In this document: in pieces, positions 46,131-54,861 of the stretch | How positions within the stretch are numbered: position 1 is the first letter of the stretch | How the letters are laid out: each line of letters begins with the position of its first letter | Assembly (NCBI GenBank): GCA_051530055.1 | Contig: CM121341.1 | Span: forward strand, 2,914,001-2,978,000 | Length of the DNA: 64,000 bases | Source of the DNA: Neoechinorhynchus agilis | Lineage: Eukaryota; Acanthocephala | Direction of reading: 5' to 3' | Notes under the pieces: generated by a model | What the model was told of the DNA's origin: nothing | The model's input: the letters and a program-made list of their open reading frames with translations, nothing else | The model's database searches: none | Translations under genes and position numbers: made by a program

Positions 46131-46400
46131 AATATAATGTTTGTGTGTTTCAAACCTTTGCGAAGATTACGTTTCGACAACGATACTCCTCATTCGAATT
46201 AATATCCGAATGGAAAATTCGATAATTGCGTGCTCCGATTTAACCGAAGGTAAAAAATCGCATAAGAGAATAAAATTGAATGCTTCAAAGTATCTTCTTC
46301 TAATATGCATTTCATTTAAGATGTAGGAAAAAGTAATAAGTCGATTCTGGGGTCGAAGCTAAAATATGATTTTCTACGTTCATTATTTCACGATTGACAA
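46131..46400. other. Downstream region of the furin-like gene
   Basis: Short open frames without homology; presumably 3' UTR (AATAAA-like at about 46269) and spacer. Confidence 0.35.
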
Positions 46401-46990
46401 TATAACAATAACACGTTTATTTGTTAGTTAACAAAGAAAATGACCCATGTATCTTTGGGTCCTCAAGAGCACTCAAATCAGTTAAAGATAAAATCCATGA
46501 GTACGTGGAAGTGGGGAAAAATTATATATCAAAGAATCACTTTAATTTAAATATTTCGTCTAATCACATTGGATTTCTTCAGTCTATTATCTAAAAAGGA
46601 ATATGGCAACCTCAATGTGTTATCAGGAGGTATCCCCAACTTTAGGGAATAATCTGTTTTGTTTCTCTCGAAGGTATTGGCTCCCTGAATGTACATGACC
46701 TCGATAATAACACGCTCAACCCCATGGTTATTGACTACCATCAAATATGCGTCGTTAATATCGATCTTATGGCCCGTAGTCAGAGAGTGGGAAACCACAG
46801 CGGAGTTCCCTCATCCTTCTCCCAAAATTATTTGCCTGGCCATTATAGCAGCGATTACAATCCGAGCAAGGTATTCTATATACCGCACCGCTTGGGCCTT
46901 CACGATTGCTCGGACAGATCAGACCATGAAGATTATTTCTTCGTTTGGAATAGACGAGCGTACGTTTGCTCTGGTGGCTTGTCAATAAAA
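46400..46990 (-). mobile_element. Penelope-like element remnant (GIY-YIG region and 3' end)
   Basis: The minus strand encodes SGAVYRIPCSDCNRCYNGQA and, in a second frame, VVSHSLTTGHKID ... ERNKTDYSLKLG, the zinc-knuckle plus GIY-YIG part of a Penelope nuclease. Downstream on the same strand lies GAGGACCCAAAGATACATGG and CAATAAACGTGT-like sequence, the same end block as in the pseudo-LTRs at 12.8 and 13.2 kb. Broken, with at least one frame change. Confidence 0.75.
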
Positions 46991-47650
46991 CCCTGGATAA
47001 ACTCTGAGAGGAGGGATCTTGCTCGGGTATCTGCTAAGTTAAATGATAGAGACATCCGAGGGGCTGTACGCATCTTGTTCTCCAAAGACCACGTTCTGTG
47101 AATCCTCCCCTTCTATCTTAGTCGCCCTAAACGAGAAGCACCCTGATCCTATTACCGACGAGGAGCTGAATCGTAGGATATTTTCTTTTGCCAATGGTTC
47201 AGGACACGGCGTCGGTGGTTTACGTCCTCAACGCCTAAAAGATATGGTATCCTTCACTTCAGCCGGGAGTCGCATCTCATTCCCTCACTGCGGCAATTAA
47301 AAGGCCTCGTATCCTCCGAGGAAAGTTTCTTGAGCATTCGTCGTTTAGCAAAGGAGGATCCCAAACATCGTGCGAATGAGACTAACTGCCATCGAACATC
47401 TACGAGACCGTTTGCTGAGCGTGTATCTTCAAAACTCGCTGATGGAGATGTTCTTCGAGCTGTCCGTATTTTGTTCTCCTCTGATACATTTGCAAGTGAT
47501 TCACCCTTCACACTTCAGGGTTTAAAGTTGAAGTAGCCGCAAATTTCAACCTAAACAGAAATTCCTACACGCTCCGTCCCTCAAAGACACTCCACTTCGG
47601 CAGTTGAACTGAGAATGGCCATATCCTCCTACGCCAATGGCCATTGACCA
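46991..47650 (+). mobile_element. Family-A LINE fragments (linker region), repeated
   Basis: Two partial stretches of the linker before RT occur in a row: DIRGAVRILFSKD with FANGSGHGVGGLRPQRLKDM (47040-47260), then FAERVSSKLADGDVLRAVRI (47390-47480). Both match 32.4-32.8 kb. Two separate insertions or one rearranged copy. Confidence 0.7.
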
Positions 47651-47654
47651 TGGC

Positions 47655-48805
47655 CTTTCCGCAATTAATGTTTTGACATTTATGGACTTCTTCTCTTACC
47701 TCCAGAATCTGAGCATCACAAGATTCCCTTCTAATTTATTTTCCAATAATTTTTAATAATCTTTCCGCAATTAATGTTTTGACATTTATGAACTTCTCCT
47801 TCTGTTACCTACAGAACATGAGCATCACAAAATTCCCTTCTAATTTATTTTCCAATAATTTTTAATAATCTTTCCGCAATTAATGTTTTGACATTTATGG
47901 ACTTCTCCTTCTGTTACCTCCAGAACATGAGCATCACAAGATTCCCTTCTAATTTATTTTCCAATAATTTTTAATAATCTTTCCGCAATTAATGTTTTGA
48001 CATTTATGAACTTCTCTTCTGTTACCTCCAGAATCTGAGCATCACAAGATTCCCTTCTAATTTATTTTCCAATAATTTTTAATAATCTTTCCGCAATTAA
48101 TGTTTTGACATTTATGAACTTCTCCTTCTGTTACCTCCAGAATCGAGCATCACAAGATTCCCTTCTAATTTATTTTCCAATAATTTTTAATAATCTTTCC
48201 GCAATTAATGTTTTGACATTTATGAACTTCTCCTTCTGTTACCTCCAGAATCTGAGCATCACAAGATTCCCTTCTAATTTATTTTCCAATAATTTTTAAT
48301 AATCTTTCCGCAATTAATGTTTTGACATTTATGAACTTCTCCTTCTGTTACCTCCAGAATCTGAGCATCACAAGATTCCCTTCTAATTTATTTTCCAATA
48401 ATTTTTAATAATCTTTCCGCAATTAATGTTTTGACATTTATGAACTTCTCCTTCTGTTACCTCCAGAATCTGAGCATCACAAGATTCCCTTCTAATTTAT
48501 TTTCCAATAATTTTTAATAATCTTTCCGCAATTAATGTTTTGACATTTATGAACTTCTCCTTCTGTTACCTCCAGAATCTGAGCATCACAAGATTCCCTT
48601 CTAATTTATTTTCCAATAATTTTTAATAATCTTTCCGCAATTAATGTTTTGACATTTATGAACTTCTCCTTCTGTTACCTCCAGAATCTGAGCATCACAA
48701 GATTCCCTTCTAATTTATTTTCCAATAATTTTTAATAATCTTTCCGCAATTAATGTTTTGACATTTATGAACTTCTCCTTCCGTTACCTCCAGAATCTGA
48801 GCAAC
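47655..48805 (+). repeat. 109-bp tandem array (~10.5 units)
   Basis: Units start at CTTTCCGCAATTAATGTTTT near 47655, 47761, 47870, 47979, 48087 and so on every ~109 bp. Units are almost identical (CTTCTCCTTCTGTTACCTCC, AGAATCTGAGCATCACAAGA). The array ends at GAATCTGAGCA near 48802, about 90 bp before the TFIIB ATG. Confidence 0.95.
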
Positions 48806-48894
48806 CCTCTTTGTTTCACCGTTTTTTCATTATTGCGCATGGCAAAGTGTTTGTTCGCCTAATGGATAAATGTTAATTTTAAATTCTATTTCAG

Positions 48895-49806
48895 ATGAGC
48901 TTTACTGAAAAGGCCTATTTTTGTAAGGACCACTTCGATGTCGACTTAGTAATGAACCCTGAAGCTGGTGATCTCGTATGTCCTGAATGTGGGACAGTGG
49001 TCGGTGAAAGGGTCATGGACGTTTGTAGCGAATGGCAAACAATTCCGAGCGCCCCCAGCAGCAGTGAGACGAACCAGGTGTCAACTCCAGGCAGCGAAGG
49101 AATGGATCGAGACTTAGAAATGCCGGAAATTTTTGATCTTTATTGTGGGAAATTAGGGGTATTTAATCGCAGATATTTGAGTGCAAGCTCTAGGAATCTG
49201 ATAAATCGGTATAAGGATGCCGCGAACCTCGCGGAGTTCTTGAAGCTCCCTGTAATGATTTTCCGAAATGCAAGGAGTCTTTTAGAACGGGTCAATGAAG
49301 AGAGAAGTGTAATATGTAGACCCGCAGAAACCATTGTTGCTGCATGTATGTATATAGCATGCAGGCAAGGCAATGTCCCAAGGACTTTGAAGGACATTTG
49401 CGCCAAAAACGGTGCCAACAAAGCTTGTACTGTTCGTTGTTTCAAATCCATTCTGCGGTTAAATAACATTAATCTTACGGTTCTAAAGTCAGATTCCTTT
49501 ATGGCTCAATTCTTTTCAGAGCTTAAATTCAACGCCGAAGCACAAACTGTGACTGTTCATTTGGTTCAAAAAGTCACTGAACTCGGCCTTGACCGAGGCA
49601 GAGCGCCTACAACCATCACAAGTGCTTGTATGTACATGGCTTCGTGTTATTGCAGACTTGGACATAGTGCAAAGGACGTTGGCCGGGTCACTGGAGTAGC
49701 TGCTGCTACAATACTCAACATCCATGAAATCCTGGAACAGAGTGAAGTAACGTTTCCAGCCAATAATTCCTTTCCTATACTCGAAAATCCGCTTCCGTCT
49801 CCTTAA
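48895..49806 (+). CDS. GTF2B: Transcription initiation factor TFIIB
   Basis: TFIIB bridges TBP-bound promoter DNA and RNA polymerase II. The single-exon frame of 303 residues (usual about 316) has the N-terminal zinc ribbon (CKDH ... CPEC, residues 9-34), the B-reader segment (GERVMDVCSEWQTI) and two cyclin-like repeats (about residues 105-185, with RPAETIVAACMYIACRQ, and 205-285, with APTTITSACMYMASCY). The ATG directly follows TTCTATTTCAG, a strong acceptor, so the mRNA begins with a spliced leader or a separate 5' UTR exon. The ribbon and repeats are more diverged than is typical for TFIIB, so a paralogue is possible; no BRF-type extension is present. Confidence 0.92.
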   Translation: MSFTEKAYFCKDHFDVDLVMNPEAGDLVCPECGTVVGERVMDVCSEWQTIPSAPSSSETNQVSTPGSEGMDRDLEMPEIFDLYCGKLGVFNRRYLSASSRNLINRYKDAANLAEFLKLPVMIFRNARSLLERVNEERSVICRPAETIVAACMYIACRQGNVPRTLKDICAKNGANKACTVRCFKSILRLNNINLTVLKSDSFMAQFFSELKFNAEAQTVTVHLVQKVTELGLDRGRAPTTITSACMYMASCYCRLGHSAKDVGRVTGVAAATILNIHEILEQSEVTFPANNSFPILENPLPSP

Positions 49807-50554
49807 ACCTCACGACAAATACATTGTATCTTTGTTTATTTCTTTTAATATTGAGTCGCCGTTTTGAGATTATAATGGGATTTTAATTTCATTCGAATTT
49901 TTTATACCATTATCCATCCTTCTTTAACGTATAAGCAATGGTTGCTTCTATTATAAGTTTCGCATTAGAAATCCCCTCCATCTATAACTAATTTAAATTA
50001 ACTACAATATAAATTAAATAGAAATGTTATACAAAGATTTTTGCAAAAAAAAAGAAGGATGCAAATTTGTTGTTTTATATCCTTTGAAATTGTTCATCTT
50101 AATGTTTTGATTTTTAATTTAACACAAAATTCCTTCAGTTTAAATTTAATTATCTGGCGAAGTTATAAATGATTTGAAAACATCAAATGCTGTTGAAATC
50201 CGAACTTTAAACGTTTTTAATAAAAATGTAGTCGATAAATCCATAAGTATTAAATGCTAATTCTAACTTTGTTATAAGTGATAAAGAAATTTACAGTATT
50301 AGTGTTTGTTTAGTCAAAAATCCGACTCTTATTTAACACAATCGCTTTCGATCCAAATGAAGAGAATCTTAAGGTACTTTAATATTCATTCAAACAAAAA
50401 AAGAAAATTCCATTGTTAAAAAATTACGCACATTATTTTTAAAAATTGGTTCGAAATTGATCAACAAAAAGTGGAAGTGTCTATCCTTCAATAAGTATTT
50501 TATTCACATTTAAAAATGAAATTATTAAACATAAAAAAATTCTTAAAATGTAAG
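49807..50554. other. AT-rich intergenic region
   Basis: Very AT-rich with short homopolymer runs. No gene or repeat recognised. Confidence 0.45.
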
Positions 50555-50870
50555 CATTTTAGTCCACTTGACCACCTCGGTACAACCACGGAATGTACAA
50601 AGTCTGCCAGTTTTTGATTTTTAACATTAGGCCCAAATCAAAATTGGCGGAGTTTGTACATTCCGTAGTTGTGCTGAGGTGGTCAAGTGGACTAAAGCTC
50701 CTGATAACAGTTTGGGTCTCAACCAAAGGGAACAAAATACCACTGAAGAGAGGCAACTCACTAAAATTTGAGGATCCGGAGGGATTCGTACAAACTCTTT
50801 ACCGTACACTACAGGATATTAAGTGTGATTTTATGAGCTTCCCTGAACCAGATCGGTAAAATTACCAGCC
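50555..50870 (+). mobile_element. tRNA-derived SINE with inverted head
   Basis: 50561-50617 and 50632-50695 are inverted copies of the SINE head (CCACTTGACCACCTCGGTAC against TGCTGAGGTGGTCAAGTGG), separated by about 15 bp. The right copy begins GTAGTTGTGCTGAGG at 50665 and carries a Pol III A box TGGTCAAGTGG at 50680. That and the class II layout suggest tRNA-Ser or -Leu ancestry. The body GAGGATCCGGAGGGATTCG follows. The B box region is disrupted in this copy. Confidence 0.75.
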
Positions 50871-51166
50871 GTGAAACCACACTTAAACACTGAATAAAAA
50901 GTTAGCGGCTGGCCAAACTTCAATAAAATAATATGAAAAGGCTGAGCGATTGTAAAATAAGGCGTGCTAATTAGTCTGCTCTCACTTAAGTCCTGTTCGT
51001 AGATGAACAATTTTGATCAGAAGATTTATTAAATTGTTACTGATAAATGGGAGAGCGAGCGATATATGCACTAAAAAAAGTGAATCTAGTCGTTTATTTT
51101 CACGTCTTTCAATTCAGAAAGCAACAATTTTGAACGAGGTTTGTATGTTTATTTTGGAAAGAAACT

Positions 51167-51817
51167 AGTGATGATTGTTTGATAGACAATCCGACTGAAA
51201 GATAGATTTTATTCAAACACTAAAACATTCCATCCGGAATGCACGTGCCCTCGGTCGTGCCTAATGTGCAGATACGCAGCAGGTGCGAGGATGGACGAGG
51301 AGCGTCAGCAAGCCATTGATCGTGACTGGAAGATGTGCGATCAGAGCAGTGTGGTCTACGAGATGCGGTGTGAACGGTGTCGGATTGACCGTGGCCACTT
51401 GGTCACGTACGTGGGCAAAACAGAAAGGCCACTTCGCCAAAGAGTGGCCGAGCATGTACGAAACTCGTTGAACCCAAGTGCGCAATCGTATGTGACGACA
51501 GCGTGGGCGAAACATTATTCGCGAGTCCACCCGGATGGAACAGTTCAGCTGTCCACGCGCATAATGTACAAAGCGCAGGATCCCGTCGAACTGTCGATAG
51601 CGGAAGCGCTGATCATATCCCGAGAGACCCGGGATCGTGAGGACTCTAGCGGGCATCGGTCGGTCGGTAGGACACTCATTAACCAGAAGGATGAGTTGTC
51701 TGCCGTCATGAATCTCATGTGGCAGATTACACCCTGAAGAAGCCGTTGGACGGCGAAAGCTTGGTGTTTGAATAAAATCTATCATTCAGTCGGATTGTCT
51801 ATCAAACAATCATCACT
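51167..51817 (+). mobile_element. GIY-YIG nuclease frame between 54-bp terminal inverted repeats
   Basis: 51167-51220 and 51764-51817 are inverted repeats matching at 53 of 54 bases. The interior is a single open frame, 51264-51737 (157 codons), encoding a zinc-binding CERC and GIY-YIG nuclease core (VVYEMRCERC, TYVGKTERPLRQRVAEH, SIAEALIISRE). This is the C-terminal nuclease of Penelope-like elements without its reverse transcriptase. The first ATG in frame is MDEERQQAID near 51291; the frame itself opens at ATG 51264. No target-site duplication is evident. Base composition is much more GC-rich than the surroundings. Confidence 0.8.
51729..51767 (+). ncRNA. Hammerhead-ribozyme-like core at the element end
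   Basis: ACACC, CTGAAGA (CUGANGA core), A, stem GCCGT-TGG-ACGGC, GAAA, GCTT, GGTGT. ACACC pairs with GGTGT (stem I) and GCCGT with ACGGC (stem II). Stem III would be at most one pair, and there is an extra A after the core. Penelope-like elements are known to carry minimal hammerheads. This may be a degenerate or dimer-dependent form, or a conserved tail motif that only resembles one. Confidence 0.35.
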
Positions 51818-51949
51818 AAATAAAACATGCGGCTGAACAACTAAGCAGCGCTTAGTAATCTTGGAAAGAAACACTAATGCCTGCTAATTATTAGATAAAT
51901 TTGAACAATGACTGATATGAAGAGTGGAAATACATTGTTTAATGAAGAT

Positions 51950-52210
51950 GTTCATAAGCGACCGCAAACTACTGGAATAATTTCTCCAAGATGAAATACC
52001 CCGATGAAGGTAGGAAACTCACTGATGAGTCTCGCCTCCTCGGTGGATATCTGAGAATCCCCTAGGGAAGCGTATGAACTTTTAACTGTACGGTCTTGGA
52101 CATTGAGCGCAGACCAGCGCTTCCCAGACCGAAATCGGGATGGACTGTGCGTCCATTCGGCATTGTATTGAAAAAATATCAATCAAAAGACTGCCGGCTG
52201 AGCCACATAT
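51950..52210 (+). mobile_element. SINE copy, head truncated
   Basis: Contains the family body (ACTCACTGATGAGTCTCGCC, CCTCGGTGGATATCTGAGAA, CAGACCAGCGCTTCCCAGAC, GGACTGTGCGTCCATTCGGC) and tail (CTGCCGGCTGAGCCACATAT). The tRNA-like head is missing. It lies in the 3' flank of the PIWI gene. Confidence 0.75.
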
Positions 52211-52253
52211 GAAACATTTTGAAAAAGAGTTTCAGGTTAGTTATTTTTAACAA

Positions 52254-54791
52254 TCACAGATAGAACAACTTATCAGCCAACGACAAATCGGGTTCACGTC
52301 TTACATATTGGCCGACCAAATACGCAAGTTTGTGTGCATAAAGACAAGGTGCCGGAATCGCGATAGTTCCAGGCCAATTGTAGTAAACGTGAGTGAGTTT
52401 GAACGTGAGTTTTTGTAGACGTTCAAGAGTCAGAGGATTGTACGTGTTCACGAGTACGACGTATCTAGTCGGTGACACGGATCCTTGTCTTGTAAGTTGA
52501 GAAACTAATAAAAACTCCTTTTCTGCAAAACGAGCAACGTCAGTGTCAACAATACATCCTGGACTAGGATTTTGAAGTTTTTGATGTTTATCCAGGCTAA
52601 AAATACGTGATTGTATTCGTTTATTGACTGCTATTGTTACAAGATCCGGCTTGTAGGACTCACCAAATGCATATGTTGCGTTTTCGAACTGTTTAACTTC
52701 ATGTTCAATTATCACTTGGAATTGTGAATCGCCTGCACTATCGCGATAGATCACAACTTTCGAAGGAAGGTTTCCGGTTGCTGCGTGGTAATGTCGAAGG
52801 CAATCTACAAAACAAATCCGAAGTCCGTCTGCAATTTCCTGTCGATTTGATGGATGCATCGATGCTCGACTGAACCACTGATTACACTTCGAATCCACAG
52901 AAGCTACAACGCCTACTACTGATGATCGAGATGATGATAAATCCAAGGATAGTGTAGATGAGGAACGAGATGCGCCGTGATGGTAAACGTCAACACCAAT
53001 TACCATGAGTCCTTGAAGAGGAATGTTGATTGACCACAAGTGTCCGCCTAATTTACAAACCAGTTGCATTAATATTCTCTGAATGATGGTTCGTGCTTTG
53101 TTCGCATTAGAAAGACTTCTTGTCAAAATAACTTGATTCGCCATTGGATAAGCAACACAGCAAGTCGTTTTTATAGCTGCATATCGTTCTTCACGTTGAT
53201 CAGGGACGATACAGATTGAAAGATCGATTCTATGATTGTTTCGAGCACAATCATTGAGTGCCTCAATGTAAGTATGACTTCTGTCATCTTTTATAAGTGC
53301 AATGATTGGATCAGGTAGTCGGCTCATTCCGATTGTTATACATTCACGCATTGCAGTCTCTTTAAAGAAATAACAAAGCCGTTCGAATTTACGTGGACAA
53401 ACAATCATCCACTGAGAAGGAGATGCGGTCTTTGCTACTTTCATTCGACTAAGTTCACGATTCCATTCGGCTGTATGACCAACCCGGAAGCTTCCTCCAT
53501 TTGCCAAATTTAGAGTTTCAGAAGCTAGCATATTTCCTCGCACTTTAAGGAATTCGGTGTCTAATTTAAGATGCCATTGTTCAAGACGCGACCTCGCTTC
53601 TCGACATGCCATCACATTATCCACATACTTGCACAACTTATCCATTCTTTGCGTTGGATCCAAATGTACCACGGAACTCAAGTCTTTCATCGCTTTAAAA
53701 TCCGCTCTAAGAGAATCCGTGAGACCAGTCAAATAACAAAATTCAGGAATCAGTTTAACGTATCTATCCGGTCCTTGTGTTGGTCCACGTTGTCTAATCC
53801 GGCTCAAAATCAACGGTTGGTCTAAATTAGCGATTTGAAGATCATAAGTTTTTTTATAATAATCCTCGTAAGTCACAAAATTCCCAGAGTGGTCTTTAAA
53901 TCCCGAAGATGAAGTTTCATCGAATAAAACATCGTCAACTCGGTAAGTCTTGTTATTGTACCTCGTCAAAACTACACTTCCGATTAAATCTTTCTTGAAT
54001 TGCTTCTTAAGATTATCATCATTAGTGCGAGAACAGGCCACCATTTCTTCGTACATTTGATAACAAGTAATGGTACGGACCACTCGATGACAAACGTCCA
54101 AGCACACAAGAAGATGAGTATCATCACGGCCGTGTTTATCCTTTGTTTTAAAATACGAACAGCTCGTAGCAATCCCCGGCCAAACTTCTAATCTTGACTG
54201 TCTCATCAGAATCGAAGCTTTCATGTCGAAATACGTACGTTTTTGAAGAACATACCTTAAATCAGACATTATCTGACGAAAAAGGGTATTGAGCACAACG
54301 CATGGGACTTCGTTGACCATCTTTTTTACAAGACTGACTTTACAACTAACATGGTTTCCATTCGAATCTCTTAAACTTCCCTCGGTTCGTTGAAGTTCAC
54401 AGTTGCAAATGTACAGAATCGATCGTCCATCGTAAGCGCTGATTGAAGCTTCACCGACGATTTGTTTGATTAAGGTCGTTTTTACAGACCGCCTCTCACA
54501 TTCTGGTTTGAACACTACATTGTACTGGTAGATCAAAAGTGGCTCACAATCGACCTGGACTTTAAGGTAGTTGACAACCACGCTCGTTAATCCGGACTCG
54601 TTTCTCGGAGAATCTCGGTGTGAGGAAGTAACGTTATTAGAACCTAACAAGTCCTCCAACGGTCGTCGTTTTCGCAGTTCTAAAGAACGTCCGTTTTCAA
54701 TGACGGGTGGTGACGATCGATCGGTTTTTGCCATTTCAGCCGATTCTATTTGACGCATGGCCGCAAGTAGCTTCGCCGTCCGACCCCTCAT
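52254..54791 (-). CDS. PIWI-clade Argonaute, slicer motifs intact
   Basis: PIWI proteins bind piRNAs and silence transposons in the germ line. A single exon of 845 residues, normal for the clade. The N end has scattered Arg (MRGRTAK, RKRRP) but only one RG. PAZ spans about residues 270-385 (PLILSRIRQRG ... LIPEFCYLTGL). MID has ARTIIQRILMQLVCKLGG. The PIWI domain has the slicer residues: Asp in VIGVDVYH (about 600), Asp in YRDSAGD (about 683) and His in CLYAHKLAYL (about 818), and the classic C-terminal LADKLFYL. VDVYH, CKLGG and YRD.AGD favour PIWI over AGO. The ATG lies 9 bases after an acceptor-like CATTTTAG. Within about 110 bp upstream a 129-bp satellite starts, so the promoter must lie in or beside it. 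An intronless gene is compatible with an old retrocopy. Confidence 0.93.
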   Translation of the reverse strand: MRGRTAKLLAAMRQIESAEMAKTDRSSPPVIENGRSLELRKRRPLEDLLGSNNVTSSHRDSPRNESGLTSVVVNYLKVQVDCEPLLIYQYNVVFKPECERRSVKTTLIKQIVGEASISAYDGRSILYICNCELQRTEGSLRDSNGNHVSCKVSLVKKMVNEVPCVVLNTLFRQIMSDLRYVLQKRTYFDMKASILMRQSRLEVWPGIATSCSYFKTKDKHGRDDTHLLVCLDVCHRVVRTITCYQMYEEMVACSRTNDDNLKKQFKKDLIGSVVLTRYNNKTYRVDDVLFDETSSSGFKDHSGNFVTYEDYYKKTYDLQIANLDQPLILSRIRQRGPTQGPDRYVKLIPEFCYLTGLTDSLRADFKAMKDLSSVVHLDPTQRMDKLCKYVDNVMACREARSRLEQWHLKLDTEFLKVRGNMLASETLNLANGGSFRVGHTAEWNRELSRMKVAKTASPSQWMIVCPRKFERLCYFFKETAMRECITIGMSRLPDPIIALIKDDRSHTYIEALNDCARNNHRIDLSICIVPDQREERYAAIKTTCCVAYPMANQVILTRSLSNANKARTIIQRILMQLVCKLGGHLWSINIPLQGLMVIGVDVYHHGASRSSSTLSLDLSSSRSSVVGVVASVDSKCNQWFSRASMHPSNRQEIADGLRICFVDCLRHYHAATGNLPSKVVIYRDSAGDSQFQVIIEHEVKQFENATYAFGESYKPDLVTIAVNKRIQSRIFSLDKHQKLQNPSPGCIVDTDVARFAEKEFLLVSQLTRQGSVSPTRYVVLVNTYNPLTLERLQKLTFKLTHVYYNWPGTIAIPAPCLYAHKLAYLVGQYVRREPDLSLADKLFYL

Positions 54792-54861
54792 TTTTATTAT
54801 CTAAAATGAGGAGAGGTTAATCCATCTTTTCAGTATTCTCTTGAAAAGAATAACGAATTTA

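Noticed and set aside
52015-52035. CTGATGAG in the SINE body as a hammerhead core
   Set aside because: No GAAA box at the right distance and no closing stems. It is half of a small AACTCA/TGAGTT hairpin of the SINE.
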